64,000 bases of DNA from Cryptomeria japonica (taxonomy: Eukaryota > Streptophyta > Pinopsida > Cupressales > Cupressaceae), in assembly GCF_030272615.1 (NCBI RefSeq), contig NC_081415.1:631579041-631643040 (forward strand), read 5' to 3'. Shown one piece after another: positions 1 to 11,545 of the stretch. Within the stretch, counting starts at the first letter, position 1. Each line of letters starts with the position of its first letter. The notes under the pieces were generated by a model that searched no databases, was not told where the DNA came from, and saw nothing but the letters and a program-made list of their open reading frames with translations. The translations under genes were made by a program, and so were the position numbers.

Positions 1-249
1 TCTCCGACACAGACATGAGCAGAAACAACACAGACGCACTTATGAAACACAGACGCTCATGTCTGAAACCTACAAAATAAAATTTGTTGGAAACACAGAC
101 GCGATTCTAGATTCTGCAGACGCTCCTGAAACTCAGAGACGCGATCTGAAAGTTCGCAGACGCAGAAAAACCTAAAATGTCGTCGAAAAATGTCCGATCT
201 GCAACTTCAAAAATGCAAAATCTGCAACAAAAAGGTTAAATGCAAAGGG
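1..249 (-). repeat. Leader of element F with short GCGTCTG-type repeats
   Basis: The stretch is non-coding and full of a short oligonucleotide: CAGACGC or its reverse complement GCGTCTG recurs at least seven times between 20 and 165, with variable spacing. It sits just after the PBS, the same place where elements A and D carry different short repeats. No reading frame of interest is seen. Confidence 0.5.
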
Positions 250-276
250 ACAAGAGTCCCACCGGGCGTGCCAAAA
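250..276 (-). other. PBS region of element F
   Basis: It immediately follows the LTR end on the minus strand and begins TTTTGGCACGCCCGGTGGGA. The same block follows the 5' LTR of element D (59427-59446) with few changes. The position is that of a tRNA primer-binding site; I did not assign the tRNA. Confidence 0.55.
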
Positions 277-1041
277 TGTATATGGTGAAAATGGATAACA
301 ATAATAACAATATTGAAAGGCTAAATGAATCCAACCACAAAACCCTAACCTAACAATCAACAAAGATCCACCATAACATATGAAGATTACCTAAGACAAT
401 GCAAATCACATGAAATCACAAAGATTATACCATCACATGTCCAATAGGGTTTTGATCTCCATTCTTCCTATCTCCATTGATCTTGCTTGATATATTTGCT
501 CTCAGATTTTTATATGCACAAGAGCTCAACAAAGAACGGAATGTGGTTGCAAGTAGGATCCTAGTGTAGTCAATTGATCAAGTTGTTAGGGTTTGATAAT
601 GAAGGAGGCATCTCCTTAAATAGAAGACACAATATGAAATGTAGGGATAAGATTGAGAGGTGTAAAAAGAGAGGTTGGCTAGGATTAGAGGGTAGGTAAA
701 AGAAATAGTAAAATAATGAAAGGGGTAGGTAGTGTAGGAATTAAGAGATGAATGACATGTGTCATGTGTAGAAAAAGCTAATGAATTAATTAAATAAATA
801 AAGATTTATTTAATTAATAGAAGAAGTAAGATAATTAAATAAATAAAATATTTATTTAATTTAGGAAAGGGATAATTTAAATAAATAAATGTATTTATCT
901 AAATGAGAAATAAGGCTAGAAGAGGATAAATGAATTAATTAAATAAATAAGGATTTATTTAATTAATAGAAGAATTAGGCTTAGATAATTAAATAAATAA
1001 AATATTTATTTAATTAGAAATGACAATTTTATTTGTCTACA
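277..1041 (-). repeat. LTR of element F (765 bp)
   Basis: On the minus strand it starts TGTAGACAAA and ends CCATATACA, and is followed by the PBS-like block. The first 270 bases are made of AATTAATTAAATAAATA-type AT blocks. A TATA-like motif lies near 614-626 (minus CTATTTAAGG). A related LTR lies in opposite orientation at 60448-61210, where the same position reads TCTATATAAG, supporting this as the LTR promoter. Confidence 0.75.
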
Positions 1042-1339
1042 CTAATCTTGCTTTGTTGCGAACTACAACACCATCTTCACTTAACTTGTTTCTGAACACC
1101 CATTTAGTACCTATAACATTCTTGTTTACCGGTCGGGGTAAAAGGGTCCAAGTGTTGTTTTTCTCAATTTGATCCAACTCCTCCATAGATTTCACCCAAT
1201 GATCATCAACAAATGCCTCCTTGGCACTTCTAGGTTCAAAGGTGGACATCATGCAAGAGTTCTCTCTTATTCTCTTTCTAGTCATTACACTGGCATCCCT
1301 ATCTCCAATTATCTGTTCAGGACTGTGATTCAGTCTCAC
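1042..1339 (-). pseudogene. Copia element C: reverse transcriptase N-terminal fragment
   Basis: About 100 residues. They include the copia linker and RT start: KEAFVDDHWVKSMEELDQIE, then NTWTLLPRP, then IGTKWVFRNKLSEDG and VVRNKARLV. This is the standard copia RT N-terminus, where W and the KWVF/NKARLV blocks are conserved. The frame ends exactly at the LTR of element F, so the catalytic core with the YVDD motif is absent from the window. The first residues follow a low-complexity linker and no true start codon is expected, since the product would be part of a polyprotein. Confidence 0.85.
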
Positions 1340-1441
1340 ATACCTAGGAATAACATGATCATTCTCTTTAGGTTCAACTTCTTCATTATCATCTTTTTTA
1401 GAATTTATTTATTTTGAATTTATTTGTTCTGAATTTATTTG
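1340..1441. repeat. Short AT-rich tandem in the IN-RT linker of C
   Basis: Three near copies of a TTGAATTTATTTGTT-like unit lie around 1397-1445, between the RT start and the integrase C-terminal frame of element C. It looks like local slippage in the variable linker of the polyprotein. Confidence 0.4.
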
Positions 1442-2630
1442 TTATGGTTGAACAAGTACATCGAGATTTACTTTACCAGTTTTTGATTTAACAGTTTCAG
1501 ATTCCAAAAGAAAAACACAAGGATCTTCATTCTTCTTCTTAGAACTGGTTCCATCTGAAACTTTAGGACATTCATCTACATCAACATCAGCACTCTCAAC
1601 AATTTTATGTGTCTGGTTGTTGAAGCATTTATAGGCCTCACTCTTGGTGGAATAGCCAAGAAATATGTCGTCATCACTCTTATCTTCAAACTTACTTATG
1701 TAATCACCTCTTTTAATAAAACATTTGCTTCCAAATATCTTAAAATAGCTAACATCAAGTGATCTCCCATACCAGTATTTATATGGGGTCTTGTCCTTAC
1801 CTCTTTTTACCAAAACTAAGTGAATTCACCACCTTGATCTGATATTTTATCTTTTTGCCACTCTCTTTCTCAACTAAGGCTTTGAATGCCTTGAATTTAC
1901 CAAAAGCTTCATTCTTATCCATTAAGAATGTGACCCACATCATCCTTGAACAATCATCAGTGAAGATCGTGAAATATCTGTCACCTCGAATGTTTCTTTC
2001 TATTATTGGTACACATAGATTTGTATGAACCAAATCTAACAAGTGTTCGGCTGAGAAGGACTTGCTCTTGAAAGTTGAAGAAGTCATCTTTCCTAGTTGA
2101 CATTCTTTACAAAGAGAATTAACCAATTTGTCTAGATGAGGCTGGCCTCTTACTGTCCTAGACTTGCTTACTTTAACAATATTGTCAAAATTTATATGAT
2201 AAAATCTCCTATGCCAAAGCTAGCTATCATCTAATTTTGCAATCAAATAGTTGCTAACTTTAGGATTGAGATGAAATAGATTACCTTTGGTTTGTTTCTC
2301 AGTTGCAATCAATTCACCTTTGTTGTCAAATATTTTGCACATTCCATTTCTAAACTCCAATGGGTATCCTTTGTCATTAAGTTGTGCCACATTTAAAAGA
2401 TTGTGCTTTAGGCCTTCAACCCAATAGACATCGTCAGCACTTCTCTTCCCATTAAGAGAAATAAATCCCTTACCTTTAACCATATAGGGTGAGTCATTGC
2501 CAAATCTGACAACACCGCCATCAAATTCCTTCAGGGAAAGAAATTTGCTCCGATCATCGGTCATGTGATGTTAACAACCACTATCAATGATCCAATCATC
2601 GGAGTTGTCCATTCTAGATACTAGTGCCTT
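1442..2630 (-). pseudogene. Copia element C: protease tail, GAG-pre-integrase, deleted integrase
   Basis: From right to left: the protease active-site block DDWIIDSGC (near 2600) followed by a stop and HHMTDDRSKF; the pre-integrase HX-C region ending CKECQLGK (near 2100); the integrase start with DLVHTNLC and DDCSRMMW (first catalytic Asp); then the integrase C-terminal part KTPYKYWYGRS...FGSKCFIKR...IFLGYSTKSEAY. Between KKIK and the KTPYKYW block the usual stretch with the second catalytic Asp (RSD.GGEF) and Glu (PQQN.VVER) is missing. So integrase has an internal deletion of roughly 90 residues as well as a frameshift near 1800-1813. Copia identity is clear and catalytic function is lost. 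Confidence 0.85.
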
Positions 2631-2631
2631 C

Positions 2632-4066
2632 TGTAGACGTATAAAAATGACCATATTCTTAAATGAATATTTTATGTTCATTTCTCTATTTGATTAAATT
2701 CAATTTAATTAAATTACCCATATTCCTCTATTTAATTAAGTAAATTACTCAATTAAATTCACTATACCCATTTAATGAATAAATCATTTTATTCAATTAA
2801 ATCCCCCCCTATCCACTTTTAATTAAATTCAAATTTAATTAAATAGTTATCCTAAATTGAATAAATCTAATTTATTTAATTTCCCCAAATTACAACCAAA
2901 TTGAATTAAATTAACTTTATTTCAATTAAATCCTATTATCCCTCCATCCACTTGCACTTTCCTACATCTCCCACTTGCTTCCTAAACCTCTTCCTAAATT
3001 CTTCTAGACCCTTCTAATCACTTCTAATTAGCCTAACCCATCTTCTAAACTTTGTCACATTCCTAAGAAAGGGGAGGTCACTTCTCAAAACCTTAAAGTC
3101 TTTGATAACCATTAAAGGCTTCAAGTCTTCAACCACTTAATTTCCCAAAGTCTCCCAAACCATTAATGGTTAATTCAACCCTCTTACATGGTTAGAGACT
3201 TTTTGCCTAACTTAATCTTCATCCAACCCAAGGTCCTCATCAAGCCTTTAATGCTTTGACCATGATTATCTCTTAATCATTTGCACAAAGGTTTATCCTT
3301 GGATTAACTCTTAATCCATTGGGTAAGCCTAACTTAAGCTTAACCCTTATCTCTAGATAACCATAAGGTCTTCTCAGGCATTTAATGCCTCCAACCCCTT
3401 CTCTCAACCCAACCCTATGTTGACACTTGTCACCATTTCATTGATGCAAATTGCAAACATGGATCCCCAACTTTCAAACTCAACCCTTGATCAAACCTTT
3501 CAATCCTGACCATCCATTGCCCTATTTTTGCTATAAATAGAGCTCTCATTCCTCCATAATCAGAATCCAAGTTTGTAGTATCACACTTATGCTCAAATGC
3601 ATTCAAGCTTTCATATCTCATTTTATGCTCATCATTTTAGCCTCTCTTTTAACTAGGAATTAGTCTAAATATGCATGTTTAGAATACTTTCTTTATCATT
3701 TAGCTCAATCATAGACTAAATATATCATGTTAGGATAGTATTTATACTAACCTTGTCATCTTATAACTAGTTTATTGCATTTTAAAATCAAGCATAGCTT
3801 AGGATGCATTTCATTCTAAAATCTATCAAAGCATCCCTCGTTCTTGCATTTGCCATCCCTAAACCATTTTGCTCAGTGATTTGAGAGCAAAAATATTGGT
3901 TTGAGGGAAATCGTGAGATAAAGAACCATAAGACCCACCTTGGGAAGCTAAGTAATACTTCATTACTCCATAGCTTGCACCAAGAAGTCCTCTGTGTGTG
4001 TGTGGACAAGTATTTTGGAACATTTTTCACATATTGAGTTCTATCATCCCACTTTTCCCGCATACA
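2632..4066 (+). mobile_element. Solo LTR (1435 bp) in copia element C
   Basis: It starts TGTAGACGTATAA and ends CCCGCATACA. It is flanked by a perfect 5-bp target duplication, CCTTC at 2627-2631 and 4067-4071. No PBS, PPT or internal coding is present, so it is a single LTR left by recombination. The first 350 bases are AATTAAAT-rich, as in the other Tat-like LTRs of the window. A canonical plant TATA box is present (3531-3540). The insertion separates the gag and protease parts of element C. Confidence 0.88.
3531..3540 (+). promoter_or_regulatory. TATA box of the solo LTR
   Basis: CTATAAATAG, a near-perfect plant TATA box, about 900 bp into the 1435-bp LTR and in LTR orientation. This fits the U3/R boundary; transcription would be expected to start about 30 bp downstream. 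Whether it is active is unknown. Confidence 0.6.
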
Positions 4067-4071
4067 CCTTC

Positions 4072-5130
4072 TAATCTGATATTTCTTCCTTAATAGCTAC
4101 AAACACAATATATTCACTAGCATCATCATCAAATTCTTCATCAGTAATACCACTGTCAATAGCTACAAGACAATCTCTCTTGCCTTTACCCTTATACTTC
4201 TTAAATTTGTCTCTCTTGTATTCATTTTCACCATTAGGGCAATTATCTTCTATATGACCAATCTTGTTGCATGCAAAACATTTTAAAGGTAGTTTACCTC
4301 TATATTTACCAGTGCCTCTAGGGAGTCATTTTGCCAACAATGCTTCAAGTTCCACTAAGTTGTCTTCATCATCAGCATCTCTATTGGATATAGATTCATA
4401 GCTATGGCCGATATCTATACTTCTTCTCACAAATGAGTTAGAGACAGAAGCTTTGAATGCAGATTCTGATTTCTGTACACTACCATCATAGCCATTTAGT
4501 TCAAAAGCAGTAAGTTTTCCAATAATAGAGTCAAGAGTTACCTTTGTCTTGTCAATAGATTTTAGCTCTTGAATAGCTGCAACTCAGATAGCATACACCG
4601 GTAGCAAGCTTCTCAGTACCTTACTGATTACTGTGGCATCTTCCACTTTCCCTCCTGCACTCTTTATCTCACCAACTATCTCTTTAATCCTTTGGCCATA
4701 CTGCTAGATATTCTCACCTTCAGATATTCTCATGTCATCAAACTTTCCTCTTAAACTCTCCTCTTTGGCAATCTTAACATGTCCATCACCGTTATAAATC
4801 TCTTCAACTTTTTGCCACACTTCATGTCAAGTTTCAAGACCATGAACATCTACATATTCAACATCAGACAAAGAACTGATAATAGCCTCTAATGCTTGGT
4901 GATTTTCTTGCTTTTCTTTCTTCTGATCATCAGTCAGGATTCCATTAGGTGTAATATACTTAGTTCCTATATGATCCCAATACTGACTGCCAAGACTCTT
5001 AATGTAAATCTTTATTATGTTACTCCATATTCTATAGTTATCTTTGTTGAACTTCAAACCTTTTTTCTTCATCATGATCTACAAGATATTTTCCTCAAGT
5101 TGTTAGGCTTTTAGATTAAGAGGACTTGAG
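4072..5130 (-). pseudogene. Copia element C: Gag with zinc knuckle
   Basis: The N-terminal frame (5075-4827) reads LKFNKDNYRIWSNIIKIYIK, LGSQYWDHIGTKY and ALEAIISSLSDVEYVDVHGL, the usual copia Gag start (a YxxW block and a later E.W..L region). Further left, at 4281-4238, is a CCHC knuckle, CFACNKIGHIEDNC, with spacing C-X2-C-X4-H-X4-C. Acidic, serine-rich sequence lies around the knuckle. Several frameshifts and stops separate the blocks. The Gag would package element RNA into particles; this copy is broken. Its C-terminal end abuts the target duplication of the solo LTR at 4067-4071. Confidence 0.8.
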
Positions 5131-5146
5131 ATGCTTTGATACCAAT
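5131..5146 (-). other. PBS of copia element C
   Basis: On the minus strand it reads ATTGGTATCAAAGCAT, directly after the LTR end. TGGTATCA is the initiator-methionine tRNA complement used by most plant copia elements. Confidence 0.8.
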
Positions 5147-6610
5147 TGATGGTATGATGAAAGAATAAGTATCTAGTAAAATATTGAGAGGAGGGGTGAA
5201 TCAATATATTGAAAAATTGATACAAAGTTCCCAAACTCAAATTCAATCACACAAAGTAAACATATCTTAGTTAAGATCAATATTCATAAGAATACTTGAC
5301 ATCAACCGGTTTAAATGTTATGACAACTTAACAGCAAACATCTTCAATCTTGTAAATATCAACAATGCTTAATCATAACTCAACATATTCATCTTTCAAT
5401 GCTTCTAGTTATCATGCCTTATCAAAAGTTAACCAAATCAACAAATAAGATCATAACCACACAAAAATTCACCACTTGACACAAATGTTTATACGTGGAA
5501 AACCCAAATAGGTAAAAACCACAGTGAGATGAGACTCACAAGGATAGCTATCTGAAATCTTTTGAAGTTTTCCCTTTTAGGAGCCAAGCCTATTAAAGCT
5601 TTACAATAAGTCATGTTAAGAACTAATTCTGGTTAGGAATCACCCAATTAGGGGATTTACAAATATGCCTTGATGAAAAGTATAATACCCTGTTAGGAGT
5701 AACCTCGCTGGAGGAATTAAGAATCCAAAATAATGGACCACCTTGTTAGAGGATTTAATGAGTAACAAATCTTGTTAGAGCTTACCCGGTTAAGGGATTT
5801 CACTTCTGCTGTAATTGTTAGAAAACAACATGTTTTCTTGATCTGTCTGAGTAGCACTACATTTTCTTGATCATATCCTTCTAAGATTCAATTTGCCTTC
5901 ACTCAAAGTACAAATCCATTCACTGGTTAGGCAACTACACACTCAATAGGTTTCTATCAATCTTGCCAACAACCTTTACAAACAACTTCATCGACCTTAA
6001 ATACAAATCAATTAGGTTGGTAACACAACAAAAACCTAATTCTCATCATCAAGATTACAAACAAGTTGGTACAATCTTGACCGTTAGAAATCATGACAAT
6101 CTCTTCACATTCCTCAATAAAATTCCAGTTGCTCCATGATCACCTCTTTTATCGAACTTTGTAACTCATCACGCGTTGTGCATTAGATGCAATCCACTTT
6201 GCTCCTTCCCTAGACAAAAACAAATGTGCCAAAACAATTTAAACTTATCCTCATACAATGATTACACATGTGTACATCATTACCGTTCATCAAATAATAA
6301 ACCAACAAACTTGATCGATTAGGATTTAAATAGAAAGGTTTAACCCTTTACACCGGTTTACCGGTTCAAATTACAAACTTTACATACCAATTTACAACAT
6401 CTTCCACAAATATTTTCTTACCGGTTACTAGCAAATATAAAAAACAATAATATCAACAATAACATGAAATACCATTACTAGTTCAATTGACATCAATGAC
6501 AACATATCATTAATGCAATCTCTATGCAAAATGCCAATAGGGGAAACCAGATAATACAAATAAAACCCAGGTGAATAAAATAATAGACTTAACCAAACTG
6601 GTTAAAACAA
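5147..6610 (-). repeat. 5' LTR of copia element C (about 1.46 kb)
   Basis: The downstream end is fixed by the PBS at 5131-5146. The upstream end is approximate: the terminal sequence on the minus strand may be TGTTTTAACC near 6609. It contains the TGTTGTCATTGATGTCAA motif near 6487-6505, also seen near the outer end of the LTRs of copia element B. Many short GTTAGGAT/GGTTA blocks recur between 5570 and 5800. No coding potential. Confidence 0.65.
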
Positions 6611-6639
6611 CAAGTTTCACTAATGAATACCATGATATT

Positions 6640-9600
6640 TATGACCCTATTATTTATGGTAAAAAGTGAATCATAGAAATTAGATATGTATTGTCTAATA
6701 AGGCGAGAGATTTAGATAGGCAAAAATATACTATCTTTAACATAATATCAAATGCAAGTACAAATAAAATTGCATTGTGGTATGTTGGACTTCCCAGCAT
6801 GGTGTTACCTGAAGTATTCCCTTGCCCATAAATTATCATGGTCTGTGCACAAAATTATGATGAATATAGAAAAATAATTGTCAATAAAAATACTCAAGAT
6901 GAAATTTTGTCCAATATAACTAAGGAAGGATTTGCTCGTTTGTTGAACCTAGGATTTGAAGCACAAAACTCAAATGTCCACATTGACCTAGGAAAGCTGG
7001 CAGAGCAATATGATAGAATTGATGTAAATTATAAAGATTTATCAAAGGTCTAACAGTGCCTGGTGCTAGTTTGGATCGAAATCATAATCCTCCTTATGAT
7101 TATAATATTTTTGTGCCATGGGTTCAGGATACTATTTACTTGCTAACATTTTGCCTAGGATTGGAAAATGATAGGGAAGTGGGTGTCAGCCTTCTTGAAA
7201 TGATTTTTAATATCCATTGCGTAACAGAACCAGTAAGATATAATTTTGTTGAGCATGTTGTTTCATCCATGCAAAAACAATTACTAATGATTAAAATGGG
7301 TTCCTGTAAGACATTTAGGTTCACATCCTACTTGTGCTATCTTCTTCTATCAAAGTATCGGGCAATATTCGAGACCAAAAAACCTCACATTGAGGTCTAT
7401 AAGATTGATGAGAAGACTCAAAACTGAACAGAGTGTCCAATATATGAATGGACACCTAAGATAAGGATGAATGATAACAAAAAGAACTACAACCATTTTG
7501 TAGACTTATTTTTGGCATAGATGTATAATGAAATTACAAGGACTCCAAATCCTAGATTGCATGTGTCTTGTAGAGATTCCATTGAACTCAGAATTCAAAT
7601 ACAATTGGTTGTATGGTTCTTCATGGAAGATTACATCGTGTTAAGGTTTTACGAATCAATAGTAGAACCCTACAAACTTCCAATACATGTGACAGAGGGT
7701 TTTTGCATTGGAATATGTACAGTAGTTGGAGAGCATGGATGTACTCTTTCATGGTCAGCAAAAGAAGAGCATATTTCCTTCCTTGCCTTTCTCATGTGCA
7801 GGGTTCACATTTGACGGAAAAGCATTCGAAGTGGCACATGATTTTTTCACAATTTTTAGCTTTTGTGTTGAGGGTCACTGGCAGTATGATCCACTCAACG
7901 TCATTCAAATAAGGCTTAAGAAATATGGGAGCTCTAAAAGGTTATGTCAACATGAAAGCAAACCATTGCTAGAAAATCTTAGAAACATGGACTCCTGAAG
8001 TGAGGTAAAAAAGGAGATGGAGAAAATTGCCACTGACAATAAAATTTCAACAAAAGAATTGTCATCATAAATTATGACATTGCACACACAGAAAACAATA
8101 GAGTATGGCATCCAAAATCAAAATGAAAATAGGAGGCCCTACAATTTCTACCAAAAATTTGTTAATCCATCTAACAAAGATATTCCCAAAAAAATCCCGC
8201 ATGAATGTAAAGACAGACATTGGACTCAAACAAAAATAAATGATTTTTGGACTATGAGGAAGAATCTCGGTGAACAAAAGACCAATGCAGGCTTTGATGA
8301 AATCAATGAGGATATTGATTTTAGCAAATTGTGGAATAGGGAGCATCCATAGAAGGATATGACATAAGTGATGATGAAAATGAGTATGAGGTTGAGGTCA
8401 CTCCAACAACTACTACAGTCTCTACAAAATTGAGTGGATTTGATGCTTCCTTGAAAGAAAAATATAGAAAAGGGGCAATCATTGTGGAAAAAATGGGTTT
8501 TGAAGGTGGTGGTCTAGGCCCTATAGGAGAAGGCCCTTGGTTTCCATTTAAGGGACCACTTCCATCAAATTCAAAATCAAAACGTCCTAAGAAACCATTC
8601 ATTGGACTTGATTCATCATATTCATCATAGAAAGGTACTACTCATTACCCTGCGTCTCCATTTCAATTTGTTAGAGCTTCAAAACCACCTTGTGCAGACA
8701 CTCAGATTCAATCACAGCCACTACCACAACATGGTATTCCTATTGGTGGCGAATCAAGTGCCACTACCACTGGTAGGGAATCTTGGGATAGTATTTCTAT
8801 TAGTGTTCCATCAAGTGCCACTGTCACTAGTGGGGATGGCATGGGTACTAATACTACTTGTCCCGATCAAGTGCAACCACAAGATATCTCTGGTAAGAGG
8901 ACAATATTAGTAGCTAATATACATAATCCTAGTGATCAAGGCAATGTGAAGAAGCAAAAGGTTATGACAACTATGTTGAGTACAAAAATACCTTTAGAAC
9001 AAACTACACTTGCAAGTGAAGGTGGGACAGGATTAGGAATGGCTTTTGGTACTCCTCAAAATGAATTAGTTAGAACCACAGGCATAGGTGGAGCCTCATA
9101 TATCATTGCAAGTGCTATTTTACCTTTTAAACATTCAATTGCTTCAGCAAACCCATATTTTCATCACAATTATTTCTTTAATAAATTCGCACAAACAACA
9201 AATATGAATAAAGAAAAAAAAGAAGACATTGAAGAGGGGTGCCCTTACTGCAGCTTTAGAGGAACAACCTGCATCACACACGGTATTTCCCACATATGAC
9301 CCAAACAAAGATATGATGGAGTTCATGGTTGTTATGCCCCCAAATAATGATAAAAATCCACCACAGAGTCGGATAGATCCCTCTGGATTTCACGTTAGCA
9401 CCCTCCAAATGGGTTTTTCTAAAGTTCAAAATGTGGACAAAATTAGTGTGTCAAAAAAGACCAACAAGGTGATCTACACTTCACTACTAAAGATGGAGAG
9501 AGGGAAAAATAAGGTGGTGAAACAAATGAAAAATTTGTAGGCAAACCTAGCAAATGAAAAAGAAAAGAGGAAAGAAATAGATAACAAGTGCAATGAATTG

Positions 9601-10561
9601 TAGAAAAGGATGAAAAAAATTGGCCTCTACCTCAGCAATTATAGTGCAGGAACAGATGGAGGCAGAACTGAAGGAACTGGGGCAAAAAATGGATGAAAGC
9701 ATTAAAAAAATTGATGATGAAAGAGCCACTTCAGTAAAATTATTCAAAAGCCTAAATTTTGCTACTACCTTAAACAAAAAAATACAGAACCAATTGGCGC
9801 ATGAGATAAATAAATTAAAAAAAAAAAGCAAAACATTTGCAAGAGAAAGCAGAGGAAGAAAGAAAAAAATGTGCAAAAATGAAAGAAGAGTTGTAGAATG
9901 CAAATAATAAAATTAAAACTTCGAAAGACAGATTGGAGGACAATATGAAAAATATAGTGAAGTATATAAAAGAAAACATTTGGGGGCAAATAATGCAGAG
10001 GAGTGACAAGTTGTGTGAATGGTTGGAATTGAATGGGTAAGAGTATTTTTTTGGAAGCTCAAAGAGCACATTGAGAAGAACAGAAATGTTAATTCAAAAG
10101 AGAATATTGCAAAATAGATTTTGTAAGAAGTCTATAGTAACAGTGATAGCTATTTGGCATCCAAGGGAATTAAGAGCCGCATTGATACCTCAGTTAAGGC
10201 ATCATCTATCATTCAAAAATTCCAAAAAGTAAGGGAAGCACATGAAATTTTGGATAAAGGTGGGAAAAAGTTATTGAAGTTGCAACAAAGGACAACCAAT
10301 TTGTTAAATCTTGGTTTGCTGAAGAGTGTTAGCACATCAAATAAATTCATTGGAAAATAATTTTTCAAAAAAAGGATGGAGGATAAAATGAAGTCTGATT
10401 TAGACTTGCTTCCTAAGGACACAACTCCTCACATCTTTTTGGATTTCATCAAACCATTGACAACTTTGAATGTGGCATTGGGTGAAATAGTGGAGTCAAA
10501 TCACTCTTCCAAATATGGATTGTTGACGAAGTTGCACTTGACTTACTATACTTTGAAATAA
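6640..10561 (+). pseudogene. Long broken plus-strand frame with G-patch and coiled coil (unknown protein)
   Basis: About 1,300 codons of recognisable plus-strand coding sequence, broken by several stops and frameshifts (for example TAA at 6829-6831 and the frame change near 7054). N-terminal third: globular-looking, with blocks such as IALWYVGLPSMVLPEVF, LLNLGFEAQNSNVHIDL and PWVQDTIYLLTFCLGLEND. Middle (8470-8560): a G-patch-like motif, IVEKMGFEGGGLGPIGEG, matching the family pattern hhxxMGaxxGxGLGxxxxG. Next a Ser/Thr/Gly-rich stretch (8640-9300), then Lys/Glu-rich coiled-coil sequence (9430-9900) and a Lys-rich tail ending at 10561. G-patch modules bind RNA or helicases and occur in some retroelement polyproteins. 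I do not recognise the whole protein. It may be an antisense frame carried by element A, or part of a separate plus-oriented element. Confidence 0.5.
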
Positions 10562-11041
10562 ATTGGACTTCCATCAAACGGAGAGTAGAGCACCCTACAA
10601 AAACTGGCACAAAGATCTCATGAATCATAGTATGTATTGCATAGTTTTAAGGTTTTTCTCTTAATTTCAAGGTTTTCTGCTTTTGGCGTCACTTGAAATA
10701 ACTCTATTTTATGAATAGGAAAAATGCAACACTCACTATTACTAATCCAGCCTATGATGCACACCTTCAGCCTTGTAAATTTGTATTCTCAATTTCTCTT
10801 AGATTTTAACTTTTCTACCTTTCTCTATTTCTGATTTCTAGGTTTTGTGAACTACTATTCTCTATATATTTAATTTATCATGGCTTGAATTAAGTTTTAA
10901 GTTTGAACTCTTATTTTTTGAACAAGATGAGGAGATAGAATGATTTTGTACTTGTTGAGATAAAATATCCATTTGAGTCAAAGGTACACTTTGCACATGT
11001 ATATATCCCACAAAAGGATTTGTGGTAGTATAACTAGCAGG
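10562..11041. other. Stretch between the plus-strand frame and the Gag-like frame
   Basis: T-rich, non-coding sequence after the plus-strand stop. On the minus strand, sequence below 11042 still reads Gag-like for about 40 codons past a stop (YTTTNPFVGYIHVQSVPLTQ) to about 10915, after which similarity to a protein frame is lost. The join between the two opposite coding segments is therefore near 10900. Confidence 0.45.
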
Positions 11042-11545
11042 TTATTGAAAGGTGCCATAATTATAATTCCATGTGTTATGAGTTCCACTAGGTACTCTAA
11101 AGTAAGCGATATGTGAACCCATGTTTGACTGATTTGTACTCGTCGTATTAGTGGAACCTAGGTTTGCATTCTGATGATTGTATGTAGATCCTATATAATA
11201 GGAAATTGAAGGTTGGTTTCCACTTGTTATATGAGGAACTTGTGTTTGAATAGGTGTTGAGACACTTGACATTATCGGTATAGCCTGTGTTGGTGCATTG
11301 ACATTTATTGTTGAAGATGATGCACTTGATTGAGAATTCATGTTTGAAATGTCATTTGTTTGTATATATGATGTTGATGTATTCTGAGGAAAACTTGAGG
11401 TCGTCGCTTGCGTTTGTGTCATATGTGGTATTTGACTGCTATTTTGACCTAGAGTATTTCCTAGTGGTAAGATTGTTGTGATATCAAAATCTTCAAGTAA
11501 TTTGGCCCCATTTTGTAAACAACGAGAGATACTTGTCCCTATCAT
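11042..11545 (-). pseudogene. Element A: Ser/Thr/Asn-rich Gag-like frame
   Basis: An open frame of 167 residues, low in complexity and rich in Ser, Thr, Asn, Gln and Ile (for example TSTSYIQTNDISNMNSQSS, then repeated I.SGNQPS and GSTYNHQN-like pieces). It continues beyond its stop codon at low coordinates. Its distance from the LTR and from the shared leader block is like that of the Pro-rich Gag-like frame in element D. I infer it to be the variable N-terminal part of a Ty3/gypsy Gag; no zinc knuckle is visible. Not a host gene. Confidence 0.4.

Larger units (their letters stand above)
1..1041 (-). mobile_element. Ty3/gypsy Tat-like element F, 5' end (LTR and leader), cut by window edge
   Basis: Read on the minus strand this is a 5' LTR (1041 down to 277), a primer-binding-type sequence and a leader running off the left edge. 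The LTR has TG...CA ends. The next bases, TTTTGGCACGCCCGGTGGGA, resemble the post-LTR sequence of element D at 59427-59446. The element lies directly against the reverse transcriptase of copia element C at 1042, so it is inserted there. The other end and the second target duplication are outside the window; the candidate target bases are CTAAT at 1042-1046. Assignment to the Tat lineage is inferred from similarity to the other elements here, not from visible pol. Confidence 0.7.
1042..6610 (-). mobile_element. Ty1/copia element C, degenerate, truncated in RT
   Basis: Reading right to left: 5' LTR (about 6610-5147), PBS with the typical ATTGGTATCA motif, gag with a zinc knuckle, protease, GAG-pre-integrase, integrase and the start of reverse transcriptase, which stops at element F. 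The order gag-PR-IN-RT is diagnostic for copia. A plus-oriented solo LTR interrupts it between gag and protease. Frameshifts, stops and an integrase deletion show it is dead. The rest of RT, RNase H and the 3' LTR must lie left of the window beyond element F. Confidence 0.88.
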
